This document shows, one piece after another, positions 50,321-59,610 of a DNA stretch of 64,000 nucleotides; the first letter of the stretch is position 1; each line of letters starts with the position of its first letter. The stretch spans positions 3,128,890 through 3,192,889 of the forward strand of contig NZ_MINL01000001.1 in the NCBI RefSeq assembly GCF_001882345.1, read 5' to 3'. A program made the position numbers and the translations under genes. The stretch is from Halomonas sp. QHL1. Lineage in GTDB: Bacteria; Pseudomonadota; Gammaproteobacteria; Pseudomonadales; Halomonadaceae. Under the pieces are notes generated by a model that was given only the letters and a program-made list of their open reading frames with translations, searched no databases and was not told the origin of the DNA.

Positions 50321-51232
50321 TCAATCTCCTGCTGGAGGTAAAGGGGGAGTTAAACGGTGTGCCGTTGGGCTTAGCCGTGCCAACGACCAGTTTGCTACTG
50401 CCCAGTGTAGCTGAGTCGCGGGGGGCTCTGAGGCAAGCTCTTGGGGAGGCGCTTGATCAAGCGCTTCCAGCGCCTGAAAGAGCTGCTGGCGCACCCCCTG
50501 TTCATCTTCCGCCAGGGCTGGGGCCAGGTTTTGCTTTGAGAGCTTTTGCCCTTCAGCGGTAACGATGAGCGGCAAGTGTAGGTAGCGCGGCTGCGGCAGC
50601 TGAAGCGCGTTCTGCAGTTGGCGCTGCCAAGGGGTGTTATCGAGCAAATCGAGCCCGCGTACCACATTGGTAATCTGCTGCTCGGCGTCATCCACTACGA
50701 CGGCGAGCTGATACGCCCATAGGCCATCTTTGCGCTTTAATACCACATCACCCAGCTCAGCCGGATCAAACTGCTGTTCGCCGAACAGCCGGTCTTGCCA
50801 GCGGATAGGACGCTCGCAGCGGTCGCTGCGCAGCCGCCAGGCCACTGGTTTATTCGCATCACAAACGCCATCGCGGCACCAGCCGGGGTAGATATCAAAC
50901 GCCTGCCACTGCTTACGCGAACAGCTGCAGGGATAGGCAAGGCCGAGTTGGATAAGCTGGTCAAGCGCCTGTTGGTAAGCATCGCCGCGGGTGTGCTGCC
51001 ACATGATCGCTTCGTCCCACTCTAGGCCGAAGGTTTCCAGCTGGCGCAGGATAGTGCTCGCCGCGCTTTCAGGGCAGCGCGGTGGGTCGATATCTTCAAT
51101 GCGTACCAGCCACTGCCCATCGGCGGCGCGTGCATCTAAATAGCTGCCTAAAGCGGCGACCAAAGAGCCAAGGTGCAGCGGGCCAGAGGGCGTAGGGGCA
51201 AAGCGACCACGGTAGCGAGCAGAATCATTCAT
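50321..51232 (-). CDS. gluQ: Glutamyl-Q tRNA(Asp) synthetase
   Basis: 303 residues. This is a GluRS paralogue lacking the anticodon-binding domain; it attaches glutamate to queuosine in tRNA-Asp. HIGH-like APTPSGPLHLGSLVAALGSYLDA, zinc ligands in YPCSCSRKQW with YPGWCRDG, and the KMSKS-like GQKLSKQN are present. It lies between dksA and cbrXAB, as in pseudomonads. Confidence 0.95.
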   Translation of the reverse strand: MNDSARYRGRFAPTPSGPLHLGSLVAALGSYLDARAADGQWLVRIEDIDPPRCPESAASTILRQLETFGLEWDEAIMWQHTRGDAYQQALDQLIQLGLAYPCSCSRKQWQAFDIYPGWCRDGVCDANKPVAWRLRSDRCERPIRWQDRLFGEQQFDPAELGDVVLKRKDGLWAYQLAVVVDDAEQQITNVVRGLDLLDNTPWQRQLQNALQLPQPRYLHLPLIVTAEGQKLSKQNLAPALAEDEQGVRQQLFQALEALDQAPPQELASEPPATQLHWAVANWSLARLSPTAHRLTPPLPPAGD

Positions 51233-51293
51233 AGTAGCGTCGTTGTTGAAAGGGCCTGGTTATTCAAATAAGCCATGCAAAAAAGTCGTTAAC

Positions 51294-51318
51294 AAAAACG
51301 GGCACCCTAAGGTGCCCG
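51294..51318 (-). terminator. Terminator of dksA
   Basis: Minus strand CGGGCACC-TTAG-GGTGCCCG followed by TTTTT. Probably ends most dksA transcripts before gluQ. Confidence 0.9.
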
Positions 51319-51345
51319 CGTTCGAGTAGAACGTTGCTTTAGCGC

Positions 51346-51783
51346 TCAGCCGCCTAGCTGTTTCTCTTTGAGTTCCGCCAGGGTTTTGCAATCCACGCAA
51401 AGAGTGGCGGTGGGGCGAGCTTCTAAACGTCGAATGCCGATTTCAACGCCGCAGGCTTCGCAGAAGCCGTAATCGTCATCATCGATGTTATCTAGCGTCT
51501 CGTTAATTTTCTTGAGCAGCTTACGCTCGCGATCCCGGGTGCGCAGTTCCAGGCTAAAGCCCTCTTCCTGGGTAGCACGGTCGGCGGGGTCGGCGTAGTT
51601 GTTCGCATCTTCTTGAAGGTGGCGTACGGTACGATCCACCTCTTCCATGAGATCCTGTTTCCAATCCAGCAGCAGCTGACGGAAGTGCGCTAGCTGCTGC
51701 TCGTTCATATACTCTTCACCCGGCGCCGGCTCATACGGGGTGAAGGACTTGGACGCTTCCGTTTTCTTTTCTGCTACTGGCAT
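51346..51783 (-). CDS. dksA: RNA polymerase-binding transcription factor DksA
   Basis: 145 residues. A coiled coil (about 30-105, with acidic tip NNYADPADRATQEEGFSLELRTRDRERKLL) reaches the secondary channel; a four-Cys zinc finger (CEACG ... CVDCK) follows. With ppGpp, DksA represses rRNA and activates amino-acid genes. ATG 51783 (AAGGGG upstream) begins the family-typical protein; the frame extends 34 further residues that are not conserved. The rRNA operon at the right end of the window is an expected target. Confidence 0.96.
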   Translation of the reverse strand: MPVAEKKTEASKSFTPYEPAPGEEYMNEQQLAHFRQLLLDWKQDLMEEVDRTVRHLQEDANNYADPADRATQEEGFSLELRTRDRERKLLKKINETLDNIDDDDYGFCEACGVEIGIRRLEARPTATLCVDCKTLAELKEKQLGG

Positions 51784-51998
51784 GGGACTGCCCCTTACAT
51801 ATGTGACTACTGATCGACCATGAGCGATTGTCACGATCTCACGCCAAAGGGATGCTTGTTTAGCTGAAAAATGACTGGGTTGCAAGCATAATGGAGAGCT
51901 CTCTACGATAGTTTGGCCTTGAATATGACTAGCGCCATGTTTTAGTTAGTTTTTCAATATTTGTCCAGTTTCAAAAATGATTAGATGAAGGAGCCGTT

Positions 51999-53159
51999 AT
52001 GGCCTGGAATTCGCGTGTCGATCACGTTGCCCCTTTTCGGGTCATGCATTTGCTGGAAATGGCCCAGGCGCGGGAAGCCGCAGGCCACGATGTGATTCAT
52101 CTGGAAGTAGGCGAGCCGGATTTTGCTACCCCCGAGCCCATTATAGCTGCCGGGCAGCAGGCGTTGGCTAATGGCCATACCCGCTATACCCCAGCGGCGG
52201 GGCTGCCTGCGCTGCGCGAGGCGATCGCCGGGCACTACGCTGAGCACTTTAACGCTACGGTTGATCCAGCGCGGATTTTGGTAACCCCAGGAGCGTCAGG
52301 GGCACTGCTGCTGGCGAGCCAGTTATTAGTCGAAAGTGGCTCGCGGGTGCTGATGGCTGACCCTAACTACCCCTGCAACCGTCACTTTATGGCCCTCGCG
52401 GGCGCTGAGATCGATGCAATCTCCGTGGGGCGTGAGAGCGGCTGGCAGTTGGACGCTGCCCTGGTCGAGGAGCATTGGCGTGAGGATACGAGCCTTGCGA
52501 TGTTGGCGTCGCCCTCCAACCCCACCGGCCACACATTGAGCGCTCAGCAGCTTTCCGCCGTGCTTGATGCAGTTGCTGAACGTGAAGGCGAAGTGGTCGT
52601 CGATGAGATCTATCAGGGCCTTAACTACGACGATGCGCCGCTGTCGGCAACGTCGCTCTCAGCCAACGCCTTTGTGGTCAACAGCTTCTCAAAATATTTT
52701 GGCATGACCGGCTGGCGCTTGGGCTGGCTGGTGGCGCCCGAGCATGCAGTGGAGCCATTAACGCGACTGGCGCAGAATATGTTCCTAGCCGCGCCGACGC
52801 CGTCGCAGCATGCTGCCTTGGCAGCATTTACGCCTGAATGCCGTGCCATTCTCGAGCAGCGCCGTGAGACCCTGAAAGAGCGTCGTCAGGTGCTGCTGGA
52901 GGGCCTTGCCGACTTGGGGCTGGCGCCGGATCTACCGCCCCAAGGGGCGTTTTATTTATGGCTGGATATCTCCCGCTACAGCCGTGATAGCCAATCCTTC
53001 TGTGAGCGCCTGCTGCTGGAAGAGAACGTAGCGATTACCCCGGGTATCGATTTTGCCGTGCGTGGCGGCGAACACCATGTGCGCATTGCGTTTACCAATG
53101 ATGTGGCCCGCCTGGAAGAGGCAGTGGCGCGGATTACACGCTTTGTGGTCAAGCTGTGA
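51999..53159 (+). CDS. PLP-dependent class I/II aminotransferase
   Basis: 386 residues, fold-type I. PLP Lys232 in NSFSKYFGMTGWRLGWLVAP; substrate-pocket VGEPDFATPEPI, TPGASGALLLASQLL, SPSNPTGHT and DEIYQGLNY are present. Close to aspartate/alanine-type aminotransferases; substrate not determined. It overlaps sfsA by one base (TGATG). In Pseudomonas the same aminotransferase-sfsA pair adjoins dksA. Confidence 0.9.
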   Translation: MAWNSRVDHVAPFRVMHLLEMAQAREAAGHDVIHLEVGEPDFATPEPIIAAGQQALANGHTRYTPAAGLPALREAIAGHYAEHFNATVDPARILVTPGASGALLLASQLLVESGSRVLMADPNYPCNRHFMALAGAEIDAISVGRESGWQLDAALVEEHWREDTSLAMLASPSNPTGHTLSAQQLSAVLDAVAEREGEVVVDEIYQGLNYDDAPLSATSLSANAFVVNSFSKYFGMTGWRLGWLVAPEHAVEPLTRLAQNMFLAAPTPSQHAALAAFTPECRAILEQRRETLKERRQVLLEGLADLGLAPDLPPQGAFYLWLDISRYSRDSQSFCERLLLEENVAITPGIDFAVRGGEHHVRIAFTNDVARLEEAVARITRFVVKL

Positions 53160-53887
53160 TGCTAGTCTATCCGGTGCTGGTACCGGGCACGCTGATCAAA
53201 CGTTATAAGCGCTTTCTAGCCGATGTGCGTTTGGATGATGGTCGCGAAGTGGTGGCTCACTGCCCCAATACCGGCTCGATGAAGGCGGTGAACGTGCCAG
53301 GGTGCCGAGTGTGGCTGTCACCCAGCGATAACCCCAAGCGCAAGCTGGCCTGGACCTGGGAGTTTATCGAGCTTCCACAAGCTGATGGACAGGTAGCGCT
53401 CGCCTCGGTGCATACCGGTCGCGCTAACCGGATTGTTGAAGCGGCGCTGGAGGCGGGTACGTTGGCACCGTTGGCAGACTACGCCACTCTGCGCCGGGAG
53501 GTGAAAGTGGCCGATGCCCGCCTGGATTTTAGGCTAGATGACCCAGAGCGGGGGCGGGCGTATATCGAGGTGAAGCAGGTCACCCTGAAAGAGGAGGATG
53601 GTCATGGCTACTTTCCGGACTCGGTAAGCGTGCGCGGTACCAAGCATCTGCATTCGCTGCGTGTACTGGCAGAGCAGGGCGAACGGGCAGTGCTGCTGTT
53701 TTGTGTCGCCCATGAAGACATTGCTGACGTGGCCGCTGCTGCACATATCGACGCGACTTACGCAGCAGCCCTGGCGGAGGCCACGGCCAGCGGGGTGGAA
53801 GTGCTGGCCTATGGTATTGAGGTGGTGCGGGAGCAAGAGCGCCCCATTGGAGTGCAGTTAACCCGCAGCCTGCCTGTACGGTTGTAG
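53159..53887 (+). CDS. sfsA: SfsA family protein
   Basis: 242 residues. Typical blocks: LVPGTLIKRYKRFLADVRLDDG, VAHCPNTGSMKAVNVPGCRVWLS, VHTGRANRIVEAAL and YIEVKQVTLKEEDGHGYFPDSVSVRGTKHLHSL, whose DxxxxExK-like pattern resembles a nuclease core. E. coli SfsA raises maltose gene expression when in excess; its real activity is not settled. ATG 53159 overlaps the aminotransferase stop. Confidence 0.95.
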   Translation: MLVYPVLVPGTLIKRYKRFLADVRLDDGREVVAHCPNTGSMKAVNVPGCRVWLSPSDNPKRKLAWTWEFIELPQADGQVALASVHTGRANRIVEAALEAGTLAPLADYATLRREVKVADARLDFRLDDPERGRAYIEVKQVTLKEEDGHGYFPDSVSVRGTKHLHSLRVLAEQGERAVLLFCVAHEDIADVAAAAHIDATYAAALAEATASGVEVLAYGIEVVREQERPIGVQLTRSLPVRL

Positions 53888-53907
53888 ATAGGGCTTAGAA
53901 ACAGGGC

Positions 53908-54357
53908 TTAGCGATCAATATAAAAACGCTGAATAAAGTTCACCGGCTCGGGGGCGGCGTTGCGGTCGTAGCGCACGCTTAGCTCAAAGCGCATGCTTTC
54001 ATCTTCGCGCATGGTAAAAGGTGCTAGGTGGTAGGTCGCATCGCCGTCATGCACGGTGCGAAAGCTGAGCGACTCCTGAACGCCCGTCAAGCCGCTAACG
54101 TGACCCTGCACGCTGGCGTTAACAGGACGAGTACTGCCATCGTCCTGGCGCTCGCGAACGCTAACATTGACCAGTCCGCGGTTTGCACTGCGCTGGAGGT
54201 TGTTCGCCTGGGCCACTTCCGGGGTCAAAAAGCTGCTGTTCACCGCGCTGTAGTGAATCTCGTAATCGTCCACGCTGACGAACTGCTCAGCGTTGGCCCC
54301 AGCGGCGGCGAAGAGCGTGCCGACAAGGGCGGCACCGATCATTAATCTGCGTAACAT
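53908..54357 (-). CDS. DUF4426 periplasmic protein
   Basis: 149 residues. The signal peptide (1-23, ANA-E) is followed by a beta-rich domain with EQFVSVDDYEIHYSAVNSSFLTPEVAQ, NRGLVNVSVRE and the C-terminal FELSVRYDRNAAPEPVNFIQRFYID. It matches DUF4426, whose members sit next to metW/metX in pseudomonads. Function unknown; a secreted or periplasmic role is likely. It is on the same strand as metW, 41 bases downstream. Confidence 0.85.
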   Translation of the reverse strand: MLRRLMIGAALVGTLFAAAGANAEQFVSVDDYEIHYSAVNSSFLTPEVAQANNLQRSANRGLVNVSVRERQDDGSTRPVNASVQGHVSGLTGVQESLSFRTVHDGDATYHLAPFTMREDESMRFELSVRYDRNAAPEPVNFIQRFYIDR

Positions 54358-54398
54358 GGCGTGGCTCCTTGGATGATCGATAAGTTGAATGTTTAAGC

Positions 54399-54995
54399 CT
54401 AGCGTCGGCGAACGCGGAAAATGGCAATTTCACCAAAGAGATTGGGCCAAAGCCGCGATTTCCAGTGGCCTTGATGATCTCCCACGCCCACCGCGCGATC
54501 AACAATCATCAGACCCTTCTCGCGGCACAGGTGCTCAAAGTCGTTGAACGTTGAGAGGTGGATGTTGGGCGTGTCGTACCAAGCGTGGGGCAGCGATTTG
54601 GATACCGGCATATAGCCGCGGAGACCCAAATGAACACGGTGACGCCAATAGGCGAAGTTGGGGAAGGTAATGATGCCCTCTTCGGCGACGCGCAGCATTT
54701 CATCGAGCATCTTGTCTGGACGGCGTAGCGCCTGTAGCGCCTGGGTCATGATCACCTGATCATAACTGTTATCGCAGAAGCTGCTTAAACCGTCATCCAG
54801 ATTGTGCTCAATCACGCTGACGCCCCGGGCGACGCAGGCATTAATGCCGTCATGGTCGATCTCTAAGCCGTAGCCGGTCACGCCCTTATTGTTTGCCAGC
54901 GTCTCAAGCAATTCGCCGTCGCCGCAGGCGAGGTCGAGCACGTGCGCCCCTTCGGGCACCCAGTCATAAATCAGTTCAAGATCGGCGCGCATCAT
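54399..54995 (-). CDS. metW: Methionine biosynthesis protein MetW
   Basis: 198 residues with a SAM-methyltransferase fold ([15 protein letters not shown]). MetW is found paired with MetX and is thought to support homoserine acyltransferase activity. The start overlaps the metX stop by four bases (ATGA), so the two are co-translated. Confidence 0.95.
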   Translation of the reverse strand: MMRADLELIYDWVPEGAHVLDLACGDGELLETLANNKGVTGYGLEIDHDGINACVARGVSVIEHNLDDGLSSFCDNSYDQVIMTQALQALRRPDKMLDEMLRVAEEGIITFPNFAYWRHRVHLGLRGYMPVSKSLPHAWYDTPNIHLSTFNDFEHLCREKGLMIVDRAVGVGDHQGHWKSRLWPNLFGEIAIFRVRRR

Positions 54996-56218
54996 GGCGT
55001 CTCCTCCAGGCTCGCTTTATCTTTACCCGCTTCATCTCCGCTCGTTTCGGCGAGATTAAGCTCGCGGGCAGCGCGGCTCATAAAGGCGCTGAAGATGGCG
55101 TCGTAGCGCGGCTCTGAGAGTAAGAAAGCATCGTGCCCATGGGGTGAGTCGATGTTGGCGTAGCTAACCGCTTTGCCTGCGCGGGTGAGCGCATCGACCA
55201 GCTCGCGGGAACGCGAGGGCGGAAAGCGCCAGTCGGTGGTAAAGCTAACAATCAAAAACGGGCACTGCGCTGGGGCCAGGGCTTTGGCTAAGTCGCCTCC
55301 TTGGGTAGCAGAAGGGTCAAAGTAGTCCAACGCCTTGGTCATCAGCAGGTAGGTATTGGCATCAAAGGCCGTGGAGAAGGTATCGCCCTGATAGCGCAAG
55401 TAGGACTCCACCTGGAACTCAACGTCAAAGCCGAAGTTGAGGTCGTCGCTGCGCAGATCGCGACCAAACTTGCTGCCCATGGCGTCTTCCGACAGGTAGG
55501 TGATATGGCCCACCATGCGCGCGAGCTTTAGCCCGCGCTTGGGTACGGTGTCGTGCTCAGCGTACCAGCCGTCAAAAAACTCCGGGTCAGAGCGAATTGC
55601 CTGACGGGCTACTTCGTTAAAAGCGATATTTTGCGCCGAGAGCCGAGGCGTGGCGGCAATCACCACCGCGTTGGCCACCCGCTCCGGGTAGGTCATTGTC
55701 CACTGCATCACCTGCATGCCGCCCAGACTGCCGCCCACCGCGGCGGCCCAGCGCTCAATCCCCAGGTGGTCGGCAAGCCGCGCCTGGCTGGCCACCCAAT
55801 CGCTCACCGTGACCATGGGGAACTCAGGCCCCCACTGGCGGCCGGTGTCAGGGTTGTGGCTGACCGGCCCGGTGCTGCCGTGGCAGCCCCCCAGGTTATT
55901 GAGCGACACAACAAAAAAGCGGTTGGTGTCGATCGCTTTTCCGGGGCCAATATGGGCATCCCACCAGCCGGGCTTGCGGTCTTCTTCGCTGTGATAGCCC
56001 GCGGCGTGGTGGTGACCTGAGAGCGCGTGGCAAATCAGCACAGCATTGCTGCGCTCGGCATTGAGCGTGCCGTAGGTTTCGTAAATCAGCTCGTAGGCAG
56101 GCAGCATTTTGCCGCAGGCGAGGGCGAGCGGCGTGTCGAAGCGTGCCACGTGCGGGGTGACCAGGCCGGCGGAGCCCGCCGGACGGTCTGCAAACGCAAG
56201 CGTATCTGAATCAGGCAT
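54992..56218 (-). CDS. metX: Homoserine O-acyltransferase MetX (succinyltransferase likely)
   Basis: 408 residues, alpha/beta hydrolase fold. Nucleophile Ser is in [46 protein letters not shown] and the C-terminal SPHGHDAFL His are present. It activates homoserine for methionine synthesis. Pseudomonad MetX next to MetW uses succinyl-CoA; acetyl specificity cannot be excluded. The acidic C-terminal tail (about 25 residues) is variable. Confidence 0.94.
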   Translation of the reverse strand: MPDSDTLAFADRPAGSAGLVTPHVARFDTPLALACGKMLPAYELIYETYGTLNAERSNAVLICHALSGHHHAAGYHSEEDRKPGWWDAHIGPGKAIDTNRFFVVSLNNLGGCHGSTGPVSHNPDTGRQWGPEFPMVTVSDWVASQARLADHLGIERWAAAVGGSLGGMQVMQWTMTYPERVANAVVIAATPRLSAQNIAFNEVARQAIRSDPEFFDGWYAEHDTVPKRGLKLARMVGHITYLSEDAMGSKFGRDLRSDDLNFGFDVEFQVESYLRYQGDTFSTAFDANTYLLMTKALDYFDPSATQGGDLAKALAPAQCPFLIVSFTTDWRFPPSRSRELVDALTRAGKAVSYANIDSPHGHDAFLLSEPRYDAIFSAFMSRAARELNLAETSGDEAGKDKASLEETP

Positions 56219-56287
56219 TGAAGGCGCTAGTCCTGCTGAAAGAGTGCGACTGAATTAGATCTTGGAGTACGGGGTTGGCAGTCGCCA

Positions 56288-56881
56288 TCACAGCCCGACC
56301 AGCGCGCCGGAAATGCCCGCCGCACGAATCAGTGAGCCGACCACCAAGCCATCGATCAGATTAATGGCGATAAACACCACAATTGGCGAGAGGTCGATCA
56401 TGCCCAGCGACGGGATTACTTTACGCACCGGGGCCATAATCGGCTCCACCAACTGCATAACGAGCAGTGCACCTGGGTGGCTGGCATTGGGCGCTACCCA
56501 GCTGAGGATGATCATGACAATCATGGCGAAGAAGTAGATTTTTAAAATCGCATTCGCCAAGGCGGCTACACCGGCAATCAGCAGCCCGGCAATGGGCGGC
56601 ATGCCAACGCCAATCACCATAAAGATGGCGATGATGCTAACCACTTTCAATACAAAACCTGCCGCTAACGTGGCGAGGTCGAAGCGGCCAGCCACAGGGC
56701 CTAAAAAGCCTTGAAATAGACCCACTACAGGCTGGGTGATTTTGACCACCGACTGACTTAACGGGTTGTAGTAATCCGCCCGCGAGGCCTGCAGCAGGAA
56801 GCGCAGCATGAGTAAAAAGAGGTAAATATTGATTAGGGTATTTACCAGCATTAACCCTGCACTGCCCAATTCATTGCCCAT
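56288..56881 (-). CDS. yggT: YggT family membrane protein
   Basis: 197 residues. Two YGGT repeats, each with two membrane helices (about 10-30, 65-95, 105-130, 170-190), with YYNPLSQSVVKITQPVVGLFQGFLG and HPGALLVMQLVEPIMAPVRKVIP. Homologues are involved in cell shape and osmotic adaptation. It lies 56 bases after proC, as usual. Confidence 0.92.
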   Translation of the reverse strand: MGNELGSAGLMLVNTLINIYLFLLMLRFLLQASRADYYNPLSQSVVKITQPVVGLFQGFLGPVAGRFDLATLAAGFVLKVVSIIAIFMVIGVGMPPIAGLLIAGVAALANAILKIYFFAMIVMIILSWVAPNASHPGALLVMQLVEPIMAPVRKVIPSLGMIDLSPIVVFIAINLIDGLVVGSLIRAAGISGALVGL

Positions 56882-56937
56882 TATGATGTCTCCTTGATGA
56901 TTCGTAGCTTAACGGCTGCGCTAGCTGAATGGCTGTA

Positions 56938-57762
56938 TTATTTGCCGCTCAATTCTTTGGCCATTGCCTGGGCGCGATCGGCGCAGGCCTGCATGGCGTC
57001 GGCAATTGTGGTGCGCAATTGTGCCTCTTCCATGTGGTGAATGGCACGTTCTGTGGTGCCACCCGGTGACATGACGTTCTGTTTTAGCGTGGCCGGGTCT
57101 TTATCACTTTGTTGTGCCATGGTGGCGGCACCCAGTGCGGTTTGAATAGCCAAACGGCGTGCGGTGGCGGCAGGTAGGCCGAGTTTAACTGCGGCTTCTT
57201 CCATGGCTTCGAACATCAGAAAGAAGTAGGCCGGTGCGCTGCCGGAAACAGCGGTGACGGCATCTAACAGGGCTTCTTCTTCCACCCACTCGACAATACC
57301 TACCGCCTCCATTAGCTGGGTGGCCACGTCACGCTGTGCGTCGCTGACCTTAGCATTGGCGTAGAGGCCGCTGGCGCCATAACCCACCAGCGAGGGCGTA
57401 TTAGGCATGCAGCGAACCATGGCGTTTTGGCCGCCTAGCCACTGGTCGATAGTATCGGCATCTAGCCCTGCGGCAATCGAGATTACCAGCGGCTGCTGGC
57501 GCTGAACGCTGTCGCGCAGCGCTTCGCATACGCTGCGCATGATTTGCGGCTTCACCGCGAGTACCACCACATCGGCATCAGCCACCGCCGCATTGTTGTC
57601 AGTGTCGGTATTGATGCCTAAGCGCTGTTTAATTGCTGCCAGTTCGCTGTCATTCGGCGCGGTGGCGGTAATAGTAGAAGGCGCGACGCCGCTGTCGATT
57701 AGGCCGCCGATAATGGCGCTGGCCATATTGCCGGCCCCAATGAAGGTAATCTTATTCGCCAT
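56938..57762 (-). CDS. proC: Pyrroline-5-carboxylate reductase
   Basis: 274 residues. Reduces pyrroline-5-carboxylate to proline with NAD(P)H. Rossmann ITFIGAGNMASAIIGGLIDSG, VVLAVKPQIM, RCMPNTPSLVGYGASGLYAN and the C-terminal VMSPGGTTERAIHHME are diagnostic. Proline matters for osmotic tolerance in halophiles, but no osmoregulation signal was seen. Confidence 0.97.
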   Translation of the reverse strand: MANKITFIGAGNMASAIIGGLIDSGVAPSTITATAPNDSELAAIKQRLGINTDTDNNAAVADADVVVLAVKPQIMRSVCEALRDSVQRQQPLVISIAAGLDADTIDQWLGGQNAMVRCMPNTPSLVGYGASGLYANAKVSDAQRDVATQLMEAVGIVEWVEEEALLDAVTAVSGSAPAYFFLMFEAMEEAAVKLGLPAATARRLAIQTALGAATMAQQSDKDPATLKQNVMSPGGTTERAIHHMEEAQLRTTIADAMQACADRAQAMAKELSGK

Positions 57763-57817
57763 GGTAGGTGTCCCTTTAGTAAAAGTGTTCTACGTAAAAA
57801 AGTGGGCTACTTGTCGT

Positions 57818-58534
57818 TTAAGCCGATGGGCGAGCGCCGAAAATCGCGGTGCCCAAACGCACCAGCGTGGCGCCTTCCAGCACCGCCGCTTCTAAGTCGT
57901 CGCTCATGCCCATCGAAAGCGTATCAAGGGGCGCGTCTGGCAAACTGCTTTGTAACGCGGTGAACGCCTCGCGCAGCGCTGCCAAGGGCTGGCGCTGGGC
58001 GTCGATACCCTCTGCCGGAGCGGGGATCGCCATTAAGCCGCGCAGGCGTAGATTAGGCAGTGTGGCGACTTCTCTGGCTAATTCCTCTAATGCCTCGGGC
58101 AGCACACCGGCTTTGCTCTCTTCATGGCTGATATTAACCTGCAGGCAGATATTGAGTGGCGCAAGGTGCGTTGGGCGCTGTTCGCTAAGGCGTTTGGCTA
58201 TTTTTAGCCGATCGACGCTGTGCACCCAGTCAAAGTGCTCGGCGACAGCGCGGGTCTTGTTCGACTGCAGGGGGCCAATGAAATGCCATACAATACCCTC
58301 AAGGTCAGTAAGCTCGGTCTGCTTTTCCAACGCTTCTTGCAAATAGTTTTCACCGAATTCACGCTGACCCAACTGCCAAACCTGACGAATCATCGCCGCG
58401 GGCTTGGTTTTGCTGACCGCCAGTAGCTGGGCTGCATCCTGGGTGCGCCCCGCGCTTTCTAATGCGTTACGCAGGCGTTCACGCGCCTGAGCGTATGAAT
58501 GGCCGAGTGACTCGTTAAGCGCGATGTCTGTCAT
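57818..58534 (-). CDS. yggS: YggS/PROSC family PLP homeostasis protein
   Basis: 238 residues from ATG 58534. It is a single TIM-barrel PLP protein with Lys in LLAVSKTKPA, FGENYLQEALEK, WHFIGPLQSNK and LSMGMSDDLEAAVLEGATLVRLGTAIFG. It balances free pyridoxal phosphate and amino/keto acids and has no known catalysis. Divergent from pilT with only 32 bp between, so their promoters must overlap. Confidence 0.95.
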   Translation of the reverse strand: MTDIALNESLGHSYAQARERLRNALESAGRTQDAAQLLAVSKTKPAAMIRQVWQLGQREFGENYLQEALEKQTELTDLEGIVWHFIGPLQSNKTRAVAEHFDWVHSVDRLKIAKRLSEQRPTHLAPLNICLQVNISHEESKAGVLPEALEELAREVATLPNLRLRGLMAIPAPAEGIDAQRQPLAALREAFTALQSSLPDAPLDTLSMGMSDDLEAAVLEGATLVRLGTAIFGARPSA

Positions 58535-58566
58535 ACTCAAGCACCTTACCGCAGCTGGGAAGAGAG

Positions 58567-59610
58567 ATGGATATTACCGAACTGCTAGCATTCTCGGCAA
58601 AGCAGAATGCCTCTGACTTGCACCTTTCGGCCGGTTTGCCGCCCATGATACGTGTTGATGGCGACATTCGTCGGCTCAATGTGCCCGCTATCGATAATAA
58701 CGATGTGCGCAAATTGATCTACGACATCATGAATGATCGCCAGCGGCGCGACTACGAAGAACACCTGGAAATTGATTTCTCCTTCGAGGTGCCGGGGGTC
58801 GCGCGCTTCCGCGTTAACGCCTTTACGCAAGCTCGCGGGGCGGGGGCGGTGTTTCGCACTATTCCTAATCAGGTGCTCTCCATGCAAACCCTGGGGCTTG
58901 GCGAGGTATTTGAGCGCCTAGCGATGTTACCGCGGGGCCTGGTGCTGGTGACTGGGCCAACGGGGTCGGGCAAGAGCACCACGTTGGCCGCGATGATCGA
59001 TTACATTAACGATCATCGTTACGAGCACATTCTCACCATTGAAGATCCCGTTGAGTTTGTCCACGTCAGCAAACGCTGTTTGATTAATCAACGCGAAGTG
59101 CACCGCGACACCCATAGCTTTGCCGATGCGTTGCGAAGCGCGCTGCGTGAAGATCCTGATGTGATCCTTGTCGGGGAGCTGCGCGATCTGGAGACCATCC
59201 GTTTAGCACTGACCGCGGCTGAAACCGGTCACCTGGTGCTGGGAACGCTGCATACCACTTCTGCTGCCAAGACAATCGACCGGATCATTGATGTTTTCCC
59301 CGGCGAAGAGAAAGCTATGGTGCGTTCCATGCTATCGGAATCGCTCCAGGCAGTGGTGTCGCAATCGCTGCTTAAACGCCAGGGCGGTGGTCGCGTAGCG
59401 GCCCACGAAATCCTCATCGCCACTTCGGCGGTGCGCAATTTAATTCGCGAAGACAAAGTGGCGCAGATGTACTCGGCCATTCAGACCGGCGGCAGCCTGG
59501 GCATGCAAACCCTGGATGCCGCGCTGTCTCGGTTAGTGAAAGACGGTACCGTAAGCTTAGAAGAGGCGCAGCTGAGTGCGAAGGGAACGCTGGCGATAAA
59601 AGATGAATAA
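58567..59610 (+). CDS. pilT: Type IV pilus retraction ATPase PilT
   Basis: 347 residues. Walker A GPTGSGKST with Lys136, the Asp box TIEDPVEFVH, Walker B VGELRDLETIRLALTAAETGHLV and the C-terminal AIRNLIRE-type motif (AVRNLIREDK) are all present. PilT hexamers disassemble pili for twitching motility. Overlaps pilU by 8 bases. The other pil genes are outside this window. Confidence 0.97.
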   Translation: MDITELLAFSAKQNASDLHLSAGLPPMIRVDGDIRRLNVPAIDNNDVRKLIYDIMNDRQRRDYEEHLEIDFSFEVPGVARFRVNAFTQARGAGAVFRTIPNQVLSMQTLGLGEVFERLAMLPRGLVLVTGPTGSGKSTTLAAMIDYINDHRYEHILTIEDPVEFVHVSKRCLINQREVHRDTHSFADALRSALREDPDVILVGELRDLETIRLALTAAETGHLVLGTLHTTSAAKTIDRIIDVFPGEEKAMVRSMLSESLQAVVSQSLLKRQGGGRVAAHEILIATSAVRNLIREDKVAQMYSAIQTGGSLGMQTLDAALSRLVKDGTVSLEEAQLSAKGTLAIKDE